DNA from: Aspidapion aeneum
Lineage: Eukaryota > Arthropoda > Insecta > Coleoptera > Brentidae
Direction: 5' to 3'
Length of the DNA: 64,000 bases
Assembly (NCBI GenBank): GCA_963576565.1
Contig: OY755038.1
Span: 9,749,756 to 9,813,755, forward strand
In this document: piece after piece, positions 23,425-33,324 of the stretch
How the letters are laid out: the number at the start of each line of letters is the position of its first letter
Numbering within the stretch: position 1 is the first letter of the stretch
Made by a program: the position numbers and the translations under genes
Notes under the pieces: generated by a model
What the model was told of the DNA's origin: nothing
What the model saw: only the letters and a program-made list of their open reading frames with translations
The model's database searches: none

Positions 23425-24010
23425 ATCAAAATGGACGGGCCACGATCCTCCACTTTGTTGACGTCACATCCGGGGCTGATTTTTTTTTGATGGTCACGTT
23501 ACGACACGGCTGATTGTCTTTAAAATTTTGAAGTTGAAATGACGGTTCATGGATATTTGATTTTTTGTTAAATAAAGCCGTTTTTGAGATTGTTTTTACT
23601 TTATTCTGGCAGAACAATTTTTTTTAAATGTATAGTAAGCCCTAATTTTTCATAGCCGCTTCATTAGCTCACACAAAAATTAAGTTTAAAGCAGAAGCGA
23701 ATGTGACAATCACATATGACAAAGTCAAATACATGTCAAATATAACAGTTGGCATGTGGTACATGGCGGGTAATTTGAATTCAAAATAAGGAATGCTAAA
23801 TCTTGAAGATTTTAACCTTTTAATCACGTTGCTTCCTTACAAACCTTTGGTGGAATATCGGGATGGTGTCTGAGAATATTTCACTGAAATTTTGCGGAAA
23901 TCTGTAGTGCCATTTTGAAAATATCATAAAAAAACGTCTGACCTCCCATAAGACCCAATGTAAAATTCAGCCCCGGGAGAATAGCTGATTTTTTCAGGGT
24001 CGTGGCCTCT
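23425..24010 (+). repeat. Dispersed repeat Z, copy 1 (uninterrupted)
   Basis: Landmarks in order are TATCAAAATGGACGGGCC, CGGCTGATTGTCTTTAAA, GTTTAAAGCAGAAGCGAATG, AAATAAGGAATGCTAAATC, TTTTGAAAATATCATAAAA and ATAGCTGATTTTTTCAGGG. The same order is found at 25.99-28.88 kb with insertions. This copy therefore serves as an empty-site reference for a hairpin insertion and a MITE insertion there. Confidence 0.82.
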
Positions 24011-24424
24011 ATTTTTGTGTTGGCCTTGAAATAACATAAAATATCAACAAAAATATTCCGTTTAATTGAGCATTAACTCCCTGTATTTTTGTACTTGGGG
24101 GCTCAGCCTTACCTCCCTGCCCCAAAATTGTGCCACTGAAAGCCTCCCAGCGGGCATTGTTACCCGGATATAACAACGTTTCCAAATTGTTCAGGCGAAA
24201 ATGTAAGATATTTTTCAATCAAATATTCTAGAAGTTTTTGGTTGTTTGGGTTTCAATTTAATATAAAGGGCATACTCATAAACATCACATCCACATGGCG
24301 ACAGCGCCGGCGCGGCAGAGATTTGTTTTTATGTATGGCATCAAATATGAAAAGCAGCAATTTTTACAAGCTTTTATTTAGCTTCAGATGTTCTGTCTAA
24401 CTATCTATCAAATCTTGTGAAGCG

Positions 24425-25075
24425 TTTTTTACCCCCTTCCCATTATCCGATTTGGATGAAATTTGGCACACACATAGTGGTCCCATGACAATACAACATT
24501 AAGAAAAAAATATCCTCCCACCCCTACCCCCACCCCCTTACATAGAAAAATGAGTTTTTGACACACTTCCCATTATTCGATTTGGATGAAATTTGGTATT
24601 CACATAGTGGTCCGATGACAATACAACATTAAAAAAATATATCCTCCCACCCCTACCCCCACCCCCTTCCATAGAAAATGCGTTTTTGACACCCTTCCCA
24701 TTATCCGATTTGGATGAAATTTGATATACATAAAGTGGTCCGCTGACAATACAACAATGAAAAAAAAAAATCCTACCGCTCCTACCCCCACCCCCATCTA
24801 TAGAGAAATGCGTTTTTGAGACACCTCCCATTATCCGATTTGGATGAAATTTGGTATGCATATAGTGGTCCGATGACAATACAACAATAATGAAAAAATG
24901 TCCTCCCACCCTACCCCCACCCCCTTCCATAAAAAATGCGTTTTTGACACACTTCACTTCAAATGACTTTTATAAAATTTGGTATATGCATAAAGGTCCG
25001 ATGGCAATACAGCCCAAACAAAAAATATATTTCTACCTCTACCCCCACCCTCTCCTTCCCCCAATAGAAAAATGA
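24425..25075. repeat. Tandem repeat with about 129-bp units
   Basis: CATTATCCGATTTGGATG starts at 24,441, 24,571 (one mismatch), 24,699 and 24,829, with a diverged fifth unit from about 24,955. Each unit contains AATTTGG, GTCCGATGACAATACAAC and a C-rich block (CCTACCCCCACCCCC). Frames on the minus strand with GGGGR runs are products of this C-rich repeat. Confidence 0.9.
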
Positions 25076-25689
25076 GTTTCCAAACAACTTACGATCAGCG
25101 ATTTCATTATAATCTAGAATAAACTTTTCTGTTCTGTTATTGAACAAATATTTTCATTTAATAGATAGCTGAGACTAAAAAGTAGAAAATAAATTGGTAA
25201 ATTTTTTTTAAAGTCACAAGCTTTTATAAAATGCACTAAAAATTAAAAATAAATTTTCTAACATTCTAATATTATCATAATAATAAAAAAGATGGCCGCA
25301 AATCAAAGCATAAGTTTCTAAATTTGTGATAAAATTTGGTATATGCATATAGGTCCGATGGCAATACAGCCCAAACAAAAAATATATTTCTACCTCTACC
25401 CCCACCCTCTCCTTCCCCCAATAGAAAAATGAGTTTCCAAACAACTTACGATCAGCGATTTCATTATAATCTAGAATAAACCTTTCTGTTCTGTTATTGA
25501 ACAAATATTTTCATTTAATAGAGTAGATAGCTGAGACTAAAAAGTAGAAAATAAATTGGTAAATTTTTTTTAAAGTCACAAGCTTTTATAAAATGCACTA
25601 AAAATTAAAAATAAATTTTCTAACATTCTAATATTATCATAATAATAAAAAAGATGGCCGCAAATCAAAGCATGTTTCTAAATTTGTGA
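24973..25689. repeat. 357-bp tandem duplication (two units)
   Basis: TAAAATTTGGTATATGCATA starts at 24,973 and recurs at 25,330, and the units are near identical to their ends at GTTTCTAAATTTGTGAT. The first part of each unit is a diverged 129-bp unit, so this is a higher-order form of the neighbouring array. Each unit holds AAGATGGCCGC. Confidence 0.9.
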
Positions 25690-25899
25690 TCTAAACAAGG
25701 TCATCAAAGATATGTTTGATGTGCCGCAATGTTATCTCATTGCCATACCTATGTCAGAGAAATGCTTGGGTCGGGTTGGGTGGGTTTTGGTACCTCTGCA
25801 TTTTTCTGCTAGATTGATTTTTGCAAATAGTGATATTTAATTGATACGGATATCTTATCGTGCTAACATCGTCAAAATTTCCATCAGTCGGCCATCGCT

Positions 25900-25985
25900 T
25901 TTATTATTATGATAATGTTAGAAAATTATTTTTTAATTTTATAAAAGCTTGTGACTTAAAAATATTTTTTACCAATTTATTTAAC
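25900..25985 (-). repeat. Inverted copy of the 357-bp unit end
   Basis: AAAATTATTTTTTAATTTTA and AAGCTTGTGACTT, read in reverse, match 25,200-25,290 and 25,560-25,650. With the direct units this gives a terminal-inverted-repeat arrangement over about 25.2-25.98 kb. Confidence 0.65.
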
Positions 25986-26018
25986 CAGTGCTATCAAAAT
26001 GGACGCGCCACGATCTAC

Positions 26019-26140
26019 ACTGTATATCATAATTTTTGAGATAACTTTTTGACAGTTATCAGCTGTTTACCATAACAAATAGCATAGGCCAACGAAAAAA
26101 AAAGTAAAAAGTTGTCTCAAAAATAATGTTATGAACTGTA
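26019..26140. mobile_element. MITE of about 120 bp (copy also at 47.27 kb)
   Basis: The ends are inverted: TATCATAATTTTTGAGATAA on the left, and on the right, read inward, AACATTATTTTTGAGACAAC. The middle holds CATAGGCCAACGAAAAAA. The same element lies inverted at about 47,270-47,395. Exact boundaries are uncertain by a few bases. Confidence 0.8.
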
Positions 26141-26622
26141 CAACTTTTTAACGTCATAGCGAAGTCTGAATTTCTTTTTGATGGGCACGTCACGCCACAG
26201 CTGATTGTCTTTAAAGTATTGAAGTTGGAATGACGGCTCATGAATATTTGATTTTTTTAAAATAAAGCCTATTTTGAGATGGTTTTTACTATATTCGTTT
26301 ATAACAACCTTTTTTTTTTAATATTTATAGTAATCCTTAATTTAAGTGCTCACACAAAAATTAAATTTAAAGCAGAAGCGAATGTGTTCGTTTCTGCGTG
26401 GAAAGTAATCGGTTCACTTACATCTATAGTTTGTGTAGTGTAATTTTGTTTTAAAAAGTTTAACACACACCGCGCACTTGCCACTTCTCGAGCGTGATGA
26501 GAATCTCCTTGCGAGTGCGCATAACCGTAAAAAAAAATTTGGATTTTAAATGTCATTATTTTAAAAAATCAAAAAAGTTTTACAATACAAACAAATAAAC
26601 AAATGCCATGACAAAGTCAAAT

Positions 26623-26695
26623 CTAGAGTCCCTGTATGTTGACATATTTGGTTATTTGGATTATATCCAAATATGTCAACATACAGGGACTCTAG
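26623..26695. mobile_element. 73-bp perfect hairpin insertion
   Basis: Two perfectly complementary 29-bp arms (26,623-26,651 and 26,667-26,695; outer end CTAGAGTCCCTG) enclose a 15-nt loop. TCAAAT stands on both sides. The uninterrupted repeat at about 23.73 kb reads AAAGTCAAATACATGTC with no hairpin, so this is an insertion with a probable 6-bp target duplication. Confidence 0.85.
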
Positions 26696-26862
26696 TCAAA
26701 TCCATGTCAAATCTAATTTGAATTTAAAATAAGGAATGCTAAATCTTGAATATTTGAACCCTTTAATCAACTTCAAACTCATTTTCACAAAAGTTTAGTA
26801 GAATATCGGAATGGTTTCTGAGAATTCACTAACATTTCACGAAAATCTGTAGTTTGAAAATA

Positions 26863-28767
26863 GAGAATTATTGAAATACAGCCAGGCTATAATCGTGCCA
26901 GGCACTATTTTGACACATTCACATTGAAAACTGACAGTTAATCCTTCAAAATTCAGACTCCATACCAAGCTTTATTATACGAGATTGCGCCTCCATTCTC
27001 GCGGTTCCCTTGTGTAAATTATATAACAAATGCCTCAGTGAGTCGAGAATACCCTCCTCGTGGAAGGTCAGCAAGGTGTGTCCCATTTTTAAATCTGACA
27101 ATAAATCTTATATTGAAAATTACAGACCTATAACTATAATTAACAACTTTTTGAAAGCCTTTGAATTTCTCTTGCATAAGTCTATCTACCCCTCTGTGAA
27201 TAATATTTTATCACCTAATCAACACGGCTTCATTAAAGGACGTTCTACTGTTACCAATCTTCTGTCTATAACACAAACCATTTCTCAAACTATTCACGCA
27301 GGTCAACAGCTCGACGTCATATATACAGATTTTTCTAAGGCGTTCGACAAACTTGACACCGGCGTGCTCTTAACAACCTTAAAAAATTTCGGTTTTAACA
27401 TACCATTATTAAACCTAATAAAATCTTGCTTAAGCAACAGACGCCAACACGTGTATGTAAATGGTGTTAGGTCTGCCGAATACCTTGTCAGCTCCGGCGT
27501 ACCACAGGGCTCTGTGCTGGGACCTCTTTTTTTCGACATCTTCATAGATGGTTTGGGAAGGGGCCTCGGTTCATCTAGCCTTTCATATGCTGACGATTTT
27601 AAAACATTCAGAGTAATAGGTGACGTCTCTGACTGTATAGCTCTTCAAAATGATCTAAATGCAATCCAGAATTGGTGCGTTTAAAACGGCCTACCTCTTA
27701 ACATTGCTAAATGCAATGTAATGACGTACACAAATAAAACTACATATCTAACGTATGACTATGCTATAAATGGCCAAGTCCTGGAGAGTCCGGAAACCAT
27801 ACGCGACCTAGGAGTAATTTTTGACAAGAAACTAGCATTCTCTTCTTATATTGAAGACATTACATCAGCTGCATCGTGAATGTACGGTTTCATTGTTCGC
27901 ATCTCAAAAGAATTAACTAACATCTCAGCGCTCAAGAGTCTTTACTTTGCTTATATTAGATCAAAGCTCGAATATGCGTCTATTATCTGGAATCCACATC
28001 AAATTAACCAAATAGAAGACCTCGAGAGAATTCAAAGGCGTTTCTTAAAATTTTTATCCTTTAAAGTAGATGGAACCTATCCCGCTTAAGGAATCCCTCA
28101 AAACCAACTTCTCGCCAGATTCGATATTCCATCTCTAAACAGCAGAAGACAGTACGCATCTCAGGCAACCTTACATAAAATTTTAAACAATCAAATAGAC
28201 TATGCAGACTTATTAGCCCAACTAAACTTCTTAATCCCGCGCCAGGGATCGAGACAACTATCCACTTTCTATCTGCCAACTCCTAGACTAAATGTTTTTA
28301 TTCACCGCTTTATACAATGTGCGACATTTGTAACAATACTCCAGCTATCGATATATTTAATACCAATTTAAACCAGCTCAGAAATACGCACTTGCAAAAT
28401 AATGCCTAAAAGTCAAACCTATTCTTGTACATCTAATTAATGCTTAAGACTACCTTTACTTGTATGCTACTTTTATTGTATATTTATGTAACTCTCATTT
28501 ATTCCTGTCATTGTAATTGGGTTTGCCCGTAATGATATGGTAAATAAAAATAAAATAAAAAAAATAAAAAAATAAAAAATTGACATACCAAAGCCGAATT
28601 TAACACTTTCGTCGCTTATTTTCAAATAATAAAAAAAGGCACTATTTATTCCGTTTCATATAGTAAACAAAGGCCGTGTGTTGAAAGATCACAGCTGATA
28701 TGACAATGTGATGGTGTCAAAATTGTGCTTCGCACTATTATAGCCTGGCTTTATTTCAATAATTCTC
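26863..28767. mobile_element. TA-flanked MITE, family Y copy 4, split by a LINE
   Basis: TA flanks at 26,861-26,862 and 28,768-28,769. The termini form an inverted repeat of about 55 bp starting GAGAATTATTGAAATACAGC on the left and, read inward, GAGAATTATTGAAATAAAGC on the right. MITE sequence stops at about 26,951 and resumes at about 28,577 (ATTGACATACCAAAGCCG, as in copy 2 in reverse). The intervening 1.6 kb is a LINE fragment. Confidence 0.88.
26952..28576 (+). pseudogene. 5'-truncated Jockey/CR1-like LINE reverse transcriptase
   Basis: The fragment starts inside the RT domain (PSFIIRDCASILAVPL, in frame with 27,010). It runs through PSSWKVSKVCPIFKSDN, ENYRPITII, SPNQHGFIKGRSTVTNL, VIYTDFSKAFDKLDTG, SSGVPQGSVLGPLFF and the catalytic SYADDFK (near 27,587). 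A stop at 27,682-27,684 follows IQNWCV, and further stops occur at 27,877 and 28,087. The conserved post-RT region continues (YIRSKLEYASIIWNPHQ). It ends in a 3' UTR with TGGTAAATAAAAATAAAA and a poly(A)-like tail to about 28,576. A CAAAATT/AAAAATT duplication is likely. It inserted into a MITE and is inactive. Confidence 0.87.
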
Positions 28768-29231
28768 TAATATCTCATAAAAACTTCTATCCTACATAGG
28801 ACTTAATGTAAAAATAAGCCTGTGATAACAGCTGATTTTTTCAAAGTCGTGAGCAGTATTTTTTGTTTGGCTTGGAAGGAGAAATTAACATTTTTTTTGT
28901 TAGATAGTGTACACATTAGAAAGCGGAATTGTGAGCTTACACTGAGAAAAATCGGCCAAATAGATTATCAAGAGAAGCTCGACACGCACCCAAAACTACC
29001 AATATATAACTTTAAAAAAACTTTATCCACTACTTAATAAATAATCTATTTGCATGACCTACTAAAAACAAAAATATATAAAATATTTTTTTCTAATATT
29101 TTATCTATTTTTTTAAATAATTTTCACAATATACATGTAATAACCTAACCAATCTTAACAATAAAAACAAAAAAAAGTTATTAATAACAGAAAAAGCACT
29201 ATTTAAAATACAAATATCAAGCAAATCAAGA

Positions 29232-29613
29232 TTAAATGCTGAAAATTTCCTCAAACCCTGGTTCCTGATGAATGGTGCCCATCACCGAGGCGGCATTACC
29301 CCTCTGGATCGCAAGACTTATTCTCTGGGTAATGAAGCTACGAGACTGGTCAGAAGATATTCTCGATGCTATATCTAGGACCAGCCTCTTAGCCTCATCT
29401 CCCCAAGGACCATAAGTCTCCACGGCAAAGGGAACAAAAATATATCGATCCAGGAGTTCTCCATATTTTTTTCGCTTTTTATCCTCTGCAAGAATAGAAG
29501 CTGCACCTGATAATTTTGAAGTTTTTTCTAAGTATGACTTAGCCAAAGTATGAGAACATGTAGCATCCCATAGTAGCTGCTTACCATGTCTCCAAGGAAT
29601 TTGTTTTAAATGT
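29232..29613 (-). pseudogene. C-terminal domain typical of some RT-like mobile elements
   Basis: On the minus strand from about 29,613 the frame reads HLKQIPWRHGKQLLWDATC, HTLAKSYLEKTSKLSGAA, then RYIFVPFAVETYGPWGDEA and QRISLAIQRGNAASVMGT before a stop at 29,232-29,234. The pattern Trp-Asp-x-Thr-Cys, VETxGxWG and QRGNAAS is one I associate with C-termini of reverse-transcriptase-containing repeat proteins in invertebrates. The RT itself is absent, so this is a 5'-truncated copy. Family name uncertain; the ending itself is unbroken. Confidence 0.6.
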
Positions 29614-29619
29614 TTTTTT

Positions 29620-30300
29620 CTACTTATTCCAGTATTTTTATAATAAATATTCTAGGTGGATCGAAATATTTATTCTAAATATATACTTTATGTGTAATTT
29701 TTTTCTCAGTGTAGGTGTTTATCATTTGGTAGCGTGTTTAAAATTTTAATTTTATTATCTTAAGTGCTTAAAAACTACCAGAGTATTTTTACTAAATAGT
29801 TAGTTTGATGTCAAATAAATAAATTTTTCCTCAAATTAAGTTTATCAATAGCCATTCCACGTAAACTGTTTCTAAAAGACATTACTTATATCGCAACGAA
29901 GGTACAATCGGATTTATAAATAATGTCGTAAATTTCTTTTCTAGGTTTGACCAAATTATAGAATAGCAGGATTTGACATCAAGGCCAATAAAAACGAAAA
30001 CGAAGATACATACATATAACTGTTTTAAATTTGAACCTATTGCAAGTTTTGACTCTTCGTAGAGTACGAAATGATCGTTCTACGGTACTTGTTGTACATG
30101 GCAATGCTAGCAAAATATGTAGAGCAGTCTTTGTTGATGAAAAAAACAATTCGCGTGCTTTACAACTTCTGCTACTTCCAAACTTTTTAACTCCTCTCTA
30201 TTATTTTTTCTGTCTCTCAACAAGTTGTAACAAAATTCATCTTATATAAGCTTTATCGTTAAGTCAGTTAAATTTTTTTTTGTTTCAAACACTCTGTGTT
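29620..30300. other. No recognisable gene
   Basis: AT-rich; a 72-codon frame at 30.03-30.25 kb lacks motifs. Confidence 0.45.
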
Positions 30301-30600
30301 TATTATATTACACTCTAGTCAGTAAGACTAATTAGCAATTTTGTTTTAACTTAATTTACTAGAAAAGTCAGATTTAAACTTAGGGTTCACTCAACAGTTC
30401 TTCCCGCTTTGTTTAGTCTGTAACTCACAATTGTATTGTGTTTATAGCATTATTTTGTTTTATGTAATTATTAGTTTACTAGCTCAAACGGCTTCACTCT
30501 TTTTAGTCTTCGAACTAGCATAGTATTGTCTAGAAGCTGAATTGCTTCCACACTCACATGCCGATGGAGTCTATCTTCATGGCTATTTGCGTCTCCAGTT
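30300..30600. repeat. Dispersed repeat W, copy 1
   Basis: TAAGACTAATTAGCAATTTT, AGAGTTCACTCAACAG-like and TCACATG..ATGG.GTC blocks recur in the same order at 56,115-56,375. No terminus or coding region was identified. Confidence 0.72.
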
Positions 30601-31102
30601 TAAATGGTAAAATTCTGAAAATCGTTTATTGGGCTTCTTAAATTCAATGAATGACAAGTCCAGCATAACAAACCGATATAGTGCCAATAGTTTGAAAGCT
30701 AGTAAGTTTTCATCGGAAAAATAGACATTATACATAGTCTATTTTTAAAATCAAAGTTTGAAGTATTTGTTATGCTAAAATAATCGGGACATTTTGGGTC
30801 GCGTATTCCACACTTGGTTGCCGTTACTGTTATTACTGAGTCTGCGCATTATCAACTAATTCCTCTTTTTACTTTTATTTACGATAATGGCATCCGGTTC
30901 TTCCAGAGGCCGTCCTCTATTGTTATCGTTATTTTTAAGGTTAGTTTTGTATTGTTTTTTAAATGCAGTTTAATTTTTTGTCTAAAATTCGGTAGTTTGG
31001 TTTGTAAAAAGCCATATATCTAATAAACATAAATAAAGAAAAAGTTGAAGCAATGTGAAACTACTAACTTAACATTCGTATTATGCTTATCTTAAGTGAA
31101 AT
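30601..31102. other. No recognisable gene
   Basis: Unassigned sequence before the tyrosine-recombinase transposon. A 69-codon frame at 30.8-31.0 kb has no motif. Confidence 0.45.
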
Positions 31103-31116
31103 CTATTTTTCCTACT

Positions 31117-31234
31117 CGCGTGCGGAAAAGTGTACTTTTCCGCACTCTTTTGAGTGCGGGAAGTAGCACTTTTCCGCACTAGTGCGGAAAAGTTACTTTG
31201 CCGCACTAGTGCGGAAAAGTTACTTTTCCGCACT
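31117..31234. repeat. Left palindrome array of E1
   Basis: Alternating GTGCGGAAAAGT and ACTTTTCCGCAC form adjacent palindromes, including CCGCACTAGTGCGG twice. A shorter copy of the same array stands at 32,910-32,964 after the gene. Such inverted sites could serve as recombinase-binding arms. Confidence 0.85.
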
Positions 31235-31512
31235 GCCCCTTGAATTTTGTTTTTACATGAGTTTTAATGAAAATATGGAACTGCAATAACAGTAAACAGT
31301 TTTTTGCAATATTTATTATGTGAGTATTACTATTGTTTCTCATAGGTACTCTATTAATAAGCAAAGTTTTTTAGAAGCTGCCTTTATTAATGACAGTTTT
31401 TTACTTTGTCAAGCACTCTATTAACAGAATAACAGAACTGACACCCAACATGTAGATGTCATTATTTTTAAGGTGGCTATGAGTAAGTATAGCATCACTG
31501 TTTAGATACCAT

Positions 31513-31518
31513 AGCAAC
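31513..31518 (+). promoter_or_regulatory. TAGCAAC box upstream of the recombinase gene
   Basis: CCATAGCAAC lies 84 bases before the start codon at 31,603. A TAGCAAC box occurs at an equivalent place in all four shorter relatives, for example 86 bases before the related ATG at 52,197. It resembles the RGYAAC half-site of RFX X-boxes. Retention in the short elements, which lack the gene, suggests a promoter or structural role. Confidence 0.55.
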
Positions 31519-31602
31519 AAATTAAAATACAAACAAACGGTTTGATAGCTTTTTGAGCTGCAGCGTCGTTATAGTATAATATTATCCACTATTTTTGACC
31601 CA

Positions 31603-32793
31603 ATGGACTCAGATTCCGAACAGGAAACGCCCCAGGAGATTTTGGAGGCAGCAAATGCGGCCACACTATCGTTGATACCCGAGAAATCTTCGCCAAGATA
31701 CAACAAAGAATACGAAGCTTTAGAATCATGGTGTAAAAGCAAGAGTATGACCTTAGCAGTGGCTGCTTCAAAAGAGGAGGTAATATTGGCCTATTTTTAT
31801 TATTTATCGAAGAAACTCTCTCCTTCTACTTTATGGTCCAAGTATTCCATGGTTAAAATGGTCCTTAAAGTCAAACATAACATCGATCTTAAAAATTTTT
31901 GTAAATTGACAGCCTTTCTAAAACGCAAAAATGAAGGCTTTAAACCAAAAAAATCCAGAATATTTGAAAAGGAGGACACGGAAAAATTTTTGACCCAAGC
32001 GCCAGACTCGGTTTATCTCATGATGAAAGTTGCCACCATCTTCGGCGTAGCTGGGGCGTGTCGCAGGGAAGAACTAACGAAACTAACCATCGACAACATT
32101 GAAGAAAAAGACGACATTCTCTTGATTACCATACCAGATACTAAAACAAAGGTATGTAGAAAATTTGTGGTTTGCGAAGACAGCTACATCGCTTTATATA
32201 AAAAATACAAGTCGTTACGTCCTTTAAACTGCACCACAAATCGTTTTTTCCTAAACTACAAAGCTGGAAAGTGCGGTAATCAATGCGTCGGCATTAATAC
32301 GTTTGGAAAAATGCCAAGTAACATTGCAGGATATCTGGGCCTCAAAAATCCTGAAATGTACACCGGCCATTGCTTTAGACGATCATCGGCCACAATGCTA
32401 GCTGACGCAGGAAGCAATATCACAAATATTAAAAGGCATGGGGGCTGGAAGTCCACTTCTGTGGCGGAATCCTATATAGAGGATTCCCTACAAAATAAGA
32501 AAAAAATTGCGGAAAACATTTTATCAAAAAAACCATTAAACAACATGTATCAGAATCTGCAGCTAGATCACATTGAAAGTGAGGCACCATCTTCCATTAT
32601 TTATCAAGGCCAAGAAGAAAGTTCCAGTGTCGTAAAATCCATGGAAATCCAGAAATCTCATATTTTTACTTCAAAAACGGGCCAAATTATAAACGCCAGT
32701 GAAATGAAAGCACATTTAAAAGGAGCTGACTCAGCAGTGAACCTGCAATGCGCTACAAATTGTAGCTTCAATTTTAATTTTTATAGTAAATAG
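31603..32793 (+). CDS. Tyrosine recombinase of transposon E1
   Basis: This is a 396-residue intact frame. Tyrosine recombinases break and rejoin DNA through a covalent 3'-phosphotyrosine link. The N-terminal half (about residues 30-110) is helical and fits a SAM-like core-binding domain. The catalytic domain follows, with Arg154 (GACRREELTKL), a likely Lys181 or Lys183 (DTKTK), His256 and Arg259 (TGHCFRRSSATML), Trp282 (KRHGGWKS) and the nucleophile Tyr291 (AESYIED). Trp282 lies nine residues before Tyr291, the same spacing as Trp315 and Tyr324 in Cre. The tail after residue 300 is polar and carries no domain I know. The ATG is supported by the related start MDSSDEDLPQSVLEAAR in the elements at 52 kb. 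A polyadenylation signal AATAAA lies at 32,840-32,845. No intron or stop disrupts it, so it may be active. It could alternatively be a domesticated copy, but the terminal structures argue for a transposon. Confidence 0.92.
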   Translation: MDSDSEQETPQEILEAANAATLSLIPEKSSPRYNKEYEALESWCKSKSMTLAVAASKEEVILAYFYYLSKKLSPSTLWSKYSMVKMVLKVKHNIDLKNFCKLTAFLKRKNEGFKPKKSRIFEKEDTEKFLTQAPDSVYLMMKVATIFGVAGACRREELTKLTIDNIEEKDDILLITIPDTKTKVCRKFVVCEDSYIALYKKYKSLRPLNCTTNRFFLNYKAGKCGNQCVGINTFGKMPSNIAGYLGLKNPEMYTGHCFRRSSATMLADAGSNITNIKRHGGWKSTSVAESYIEDSLQNKKKIAENILSKKPLNNMYQNLQLDHIESEAPSSIIYQGQEESSSVVKSMEIQKSHIFTSKTGQIINASEMKAHLKGADSAVNLQCATNCSFNFNFYSK

Positions 32794-33128
32794 TAAAATT
32801 AGTTTAAAGTTTTCCGATTTTTCTGTTATTATTTTAAAAAATAAAGAAAATATTAACAAATCTTTAGTTTCGTATTTAATTTTATGCAAAATTACATAAA
32901 ATAGTTTTGAGTGCGGAAAAGTAACTTTGCCGCACTAGTGCGGAAAAGTAACTTTTCCGCACTCATTTTTTATAACTTTATTTTTAAGTTATTAAAGAAG
33001 AATGCATCAATTTCATTCATTATTCTTTGTGCTTGGCGTGTTCTAACCTAAAAGACCAAAAAATTGTCCGATAAAAACTATTTTTTTTTCTAAAAAACTG
33101 ACGATTTCCACGTTCATAGGAAAAATGT

Positions 33129-33255
33129 TGTACCTAACACTTGCGGAAAATGTCTTTTCCGCCCTTGACGGTTGCCCGAACTCCGCTCCGCGTCGTTCGT
33201 GCAACTTCCGTCGCGTGCGGAAAAGTATCACTTTCCGCACTTGTTAGGTAAATAA
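33129..33255. repeat. Nested (T-shaped) terminal palindrome of E1
   Basis: The outer arms are TGTACCTAACACTTGCGG and, inverted, CCGCACTTGTTAGGTA. Inside lie GACGG/CCGTC and GTTGC/GCAAC stems, then an inner stem CGAAC (33,177-33,181) with GTTCG (33,195-33,199) around the 13-nt loop TCCGCTCCGCGTC. The same loop occurs at 50,594-50,606 with a CCGAAC/GTTCGG stem. Confidence 0.85.
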
Positions 33256-33324
33256 CTATTTATTTGCCCTGGAATGTTCCCTTACCCTTATTAAAAATAA
33301 CAGTAACAGCTGTCAAATTTGCTG

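Larger units (their letters stand above)
25990..28880 (+). repeat. Dispersed repeat Z, copy 2, carrying three insertions
   Basis: It matches the copy at 23,425-24,010 block by block. Extra material consists of a MITE of about 120 bp (26,019-26,140), a 73-bp hairpin (26,623-26,695) and a TA-flanked MITE (26,863-28,767) that itself holds a LINE fragment. Z sequence resumes at 28,768 (ATCTCATAAAAACTTC) and goes on to AACAGCTGATTTTTTCAAAG. Confidence 0.82.
31103..33260 (+). mobile_element. Tyrosine-recombinase transposon E1, apparently complete
   Basis: The element has a left end near CTATTTTTCCTACTCGCG (31,103) and a palindrome array 31,117-31,234 made of GTGCGGAAAAGT and its complement. A 396-codon recombinase gene follows (31,603-32,793), then a second short palindrome array (32,910-32,964), an inverted copy of the left end (TAGGAAAAAT, 33,117-33,126) and a nested palindrome (33,129-33,255) ending GTTAGGTAAATAACTATT. 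Shorter relatives at 50.35, 51.92, 52.64 and 53.61 kb keep the same order. CTATTT is present at both outer ends and may be the crossover core. Tyrosine-recombinase DNA transposons of eukaryotes include Cryptons; whether this one belongs there is not settled by the sequence. Confidence 0.8.

Noticed and set aside
24538..24957. Gly-rich 139-codon minus-strand frame
   Set aside because: The Gly runs come from the CCCCCACCCC part of the 129-bp tandem repeat.
31117..31234. Regular palindromes that could be mistaken for a CRISPR array
   Set aside because: There are no unique spacers between repeats, the repeats alternate in orientation, and the context is a eukaryotic transposon.
33129..33255. Resemblance of the T-shaped palindrome to viral terminal hairpins
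   Set aside because: No replication-initiator gene, capsid-like frame or second matching terminus is present; the adjacent gene is a tyrosine recombinase, so a transposon end is the better explanation.
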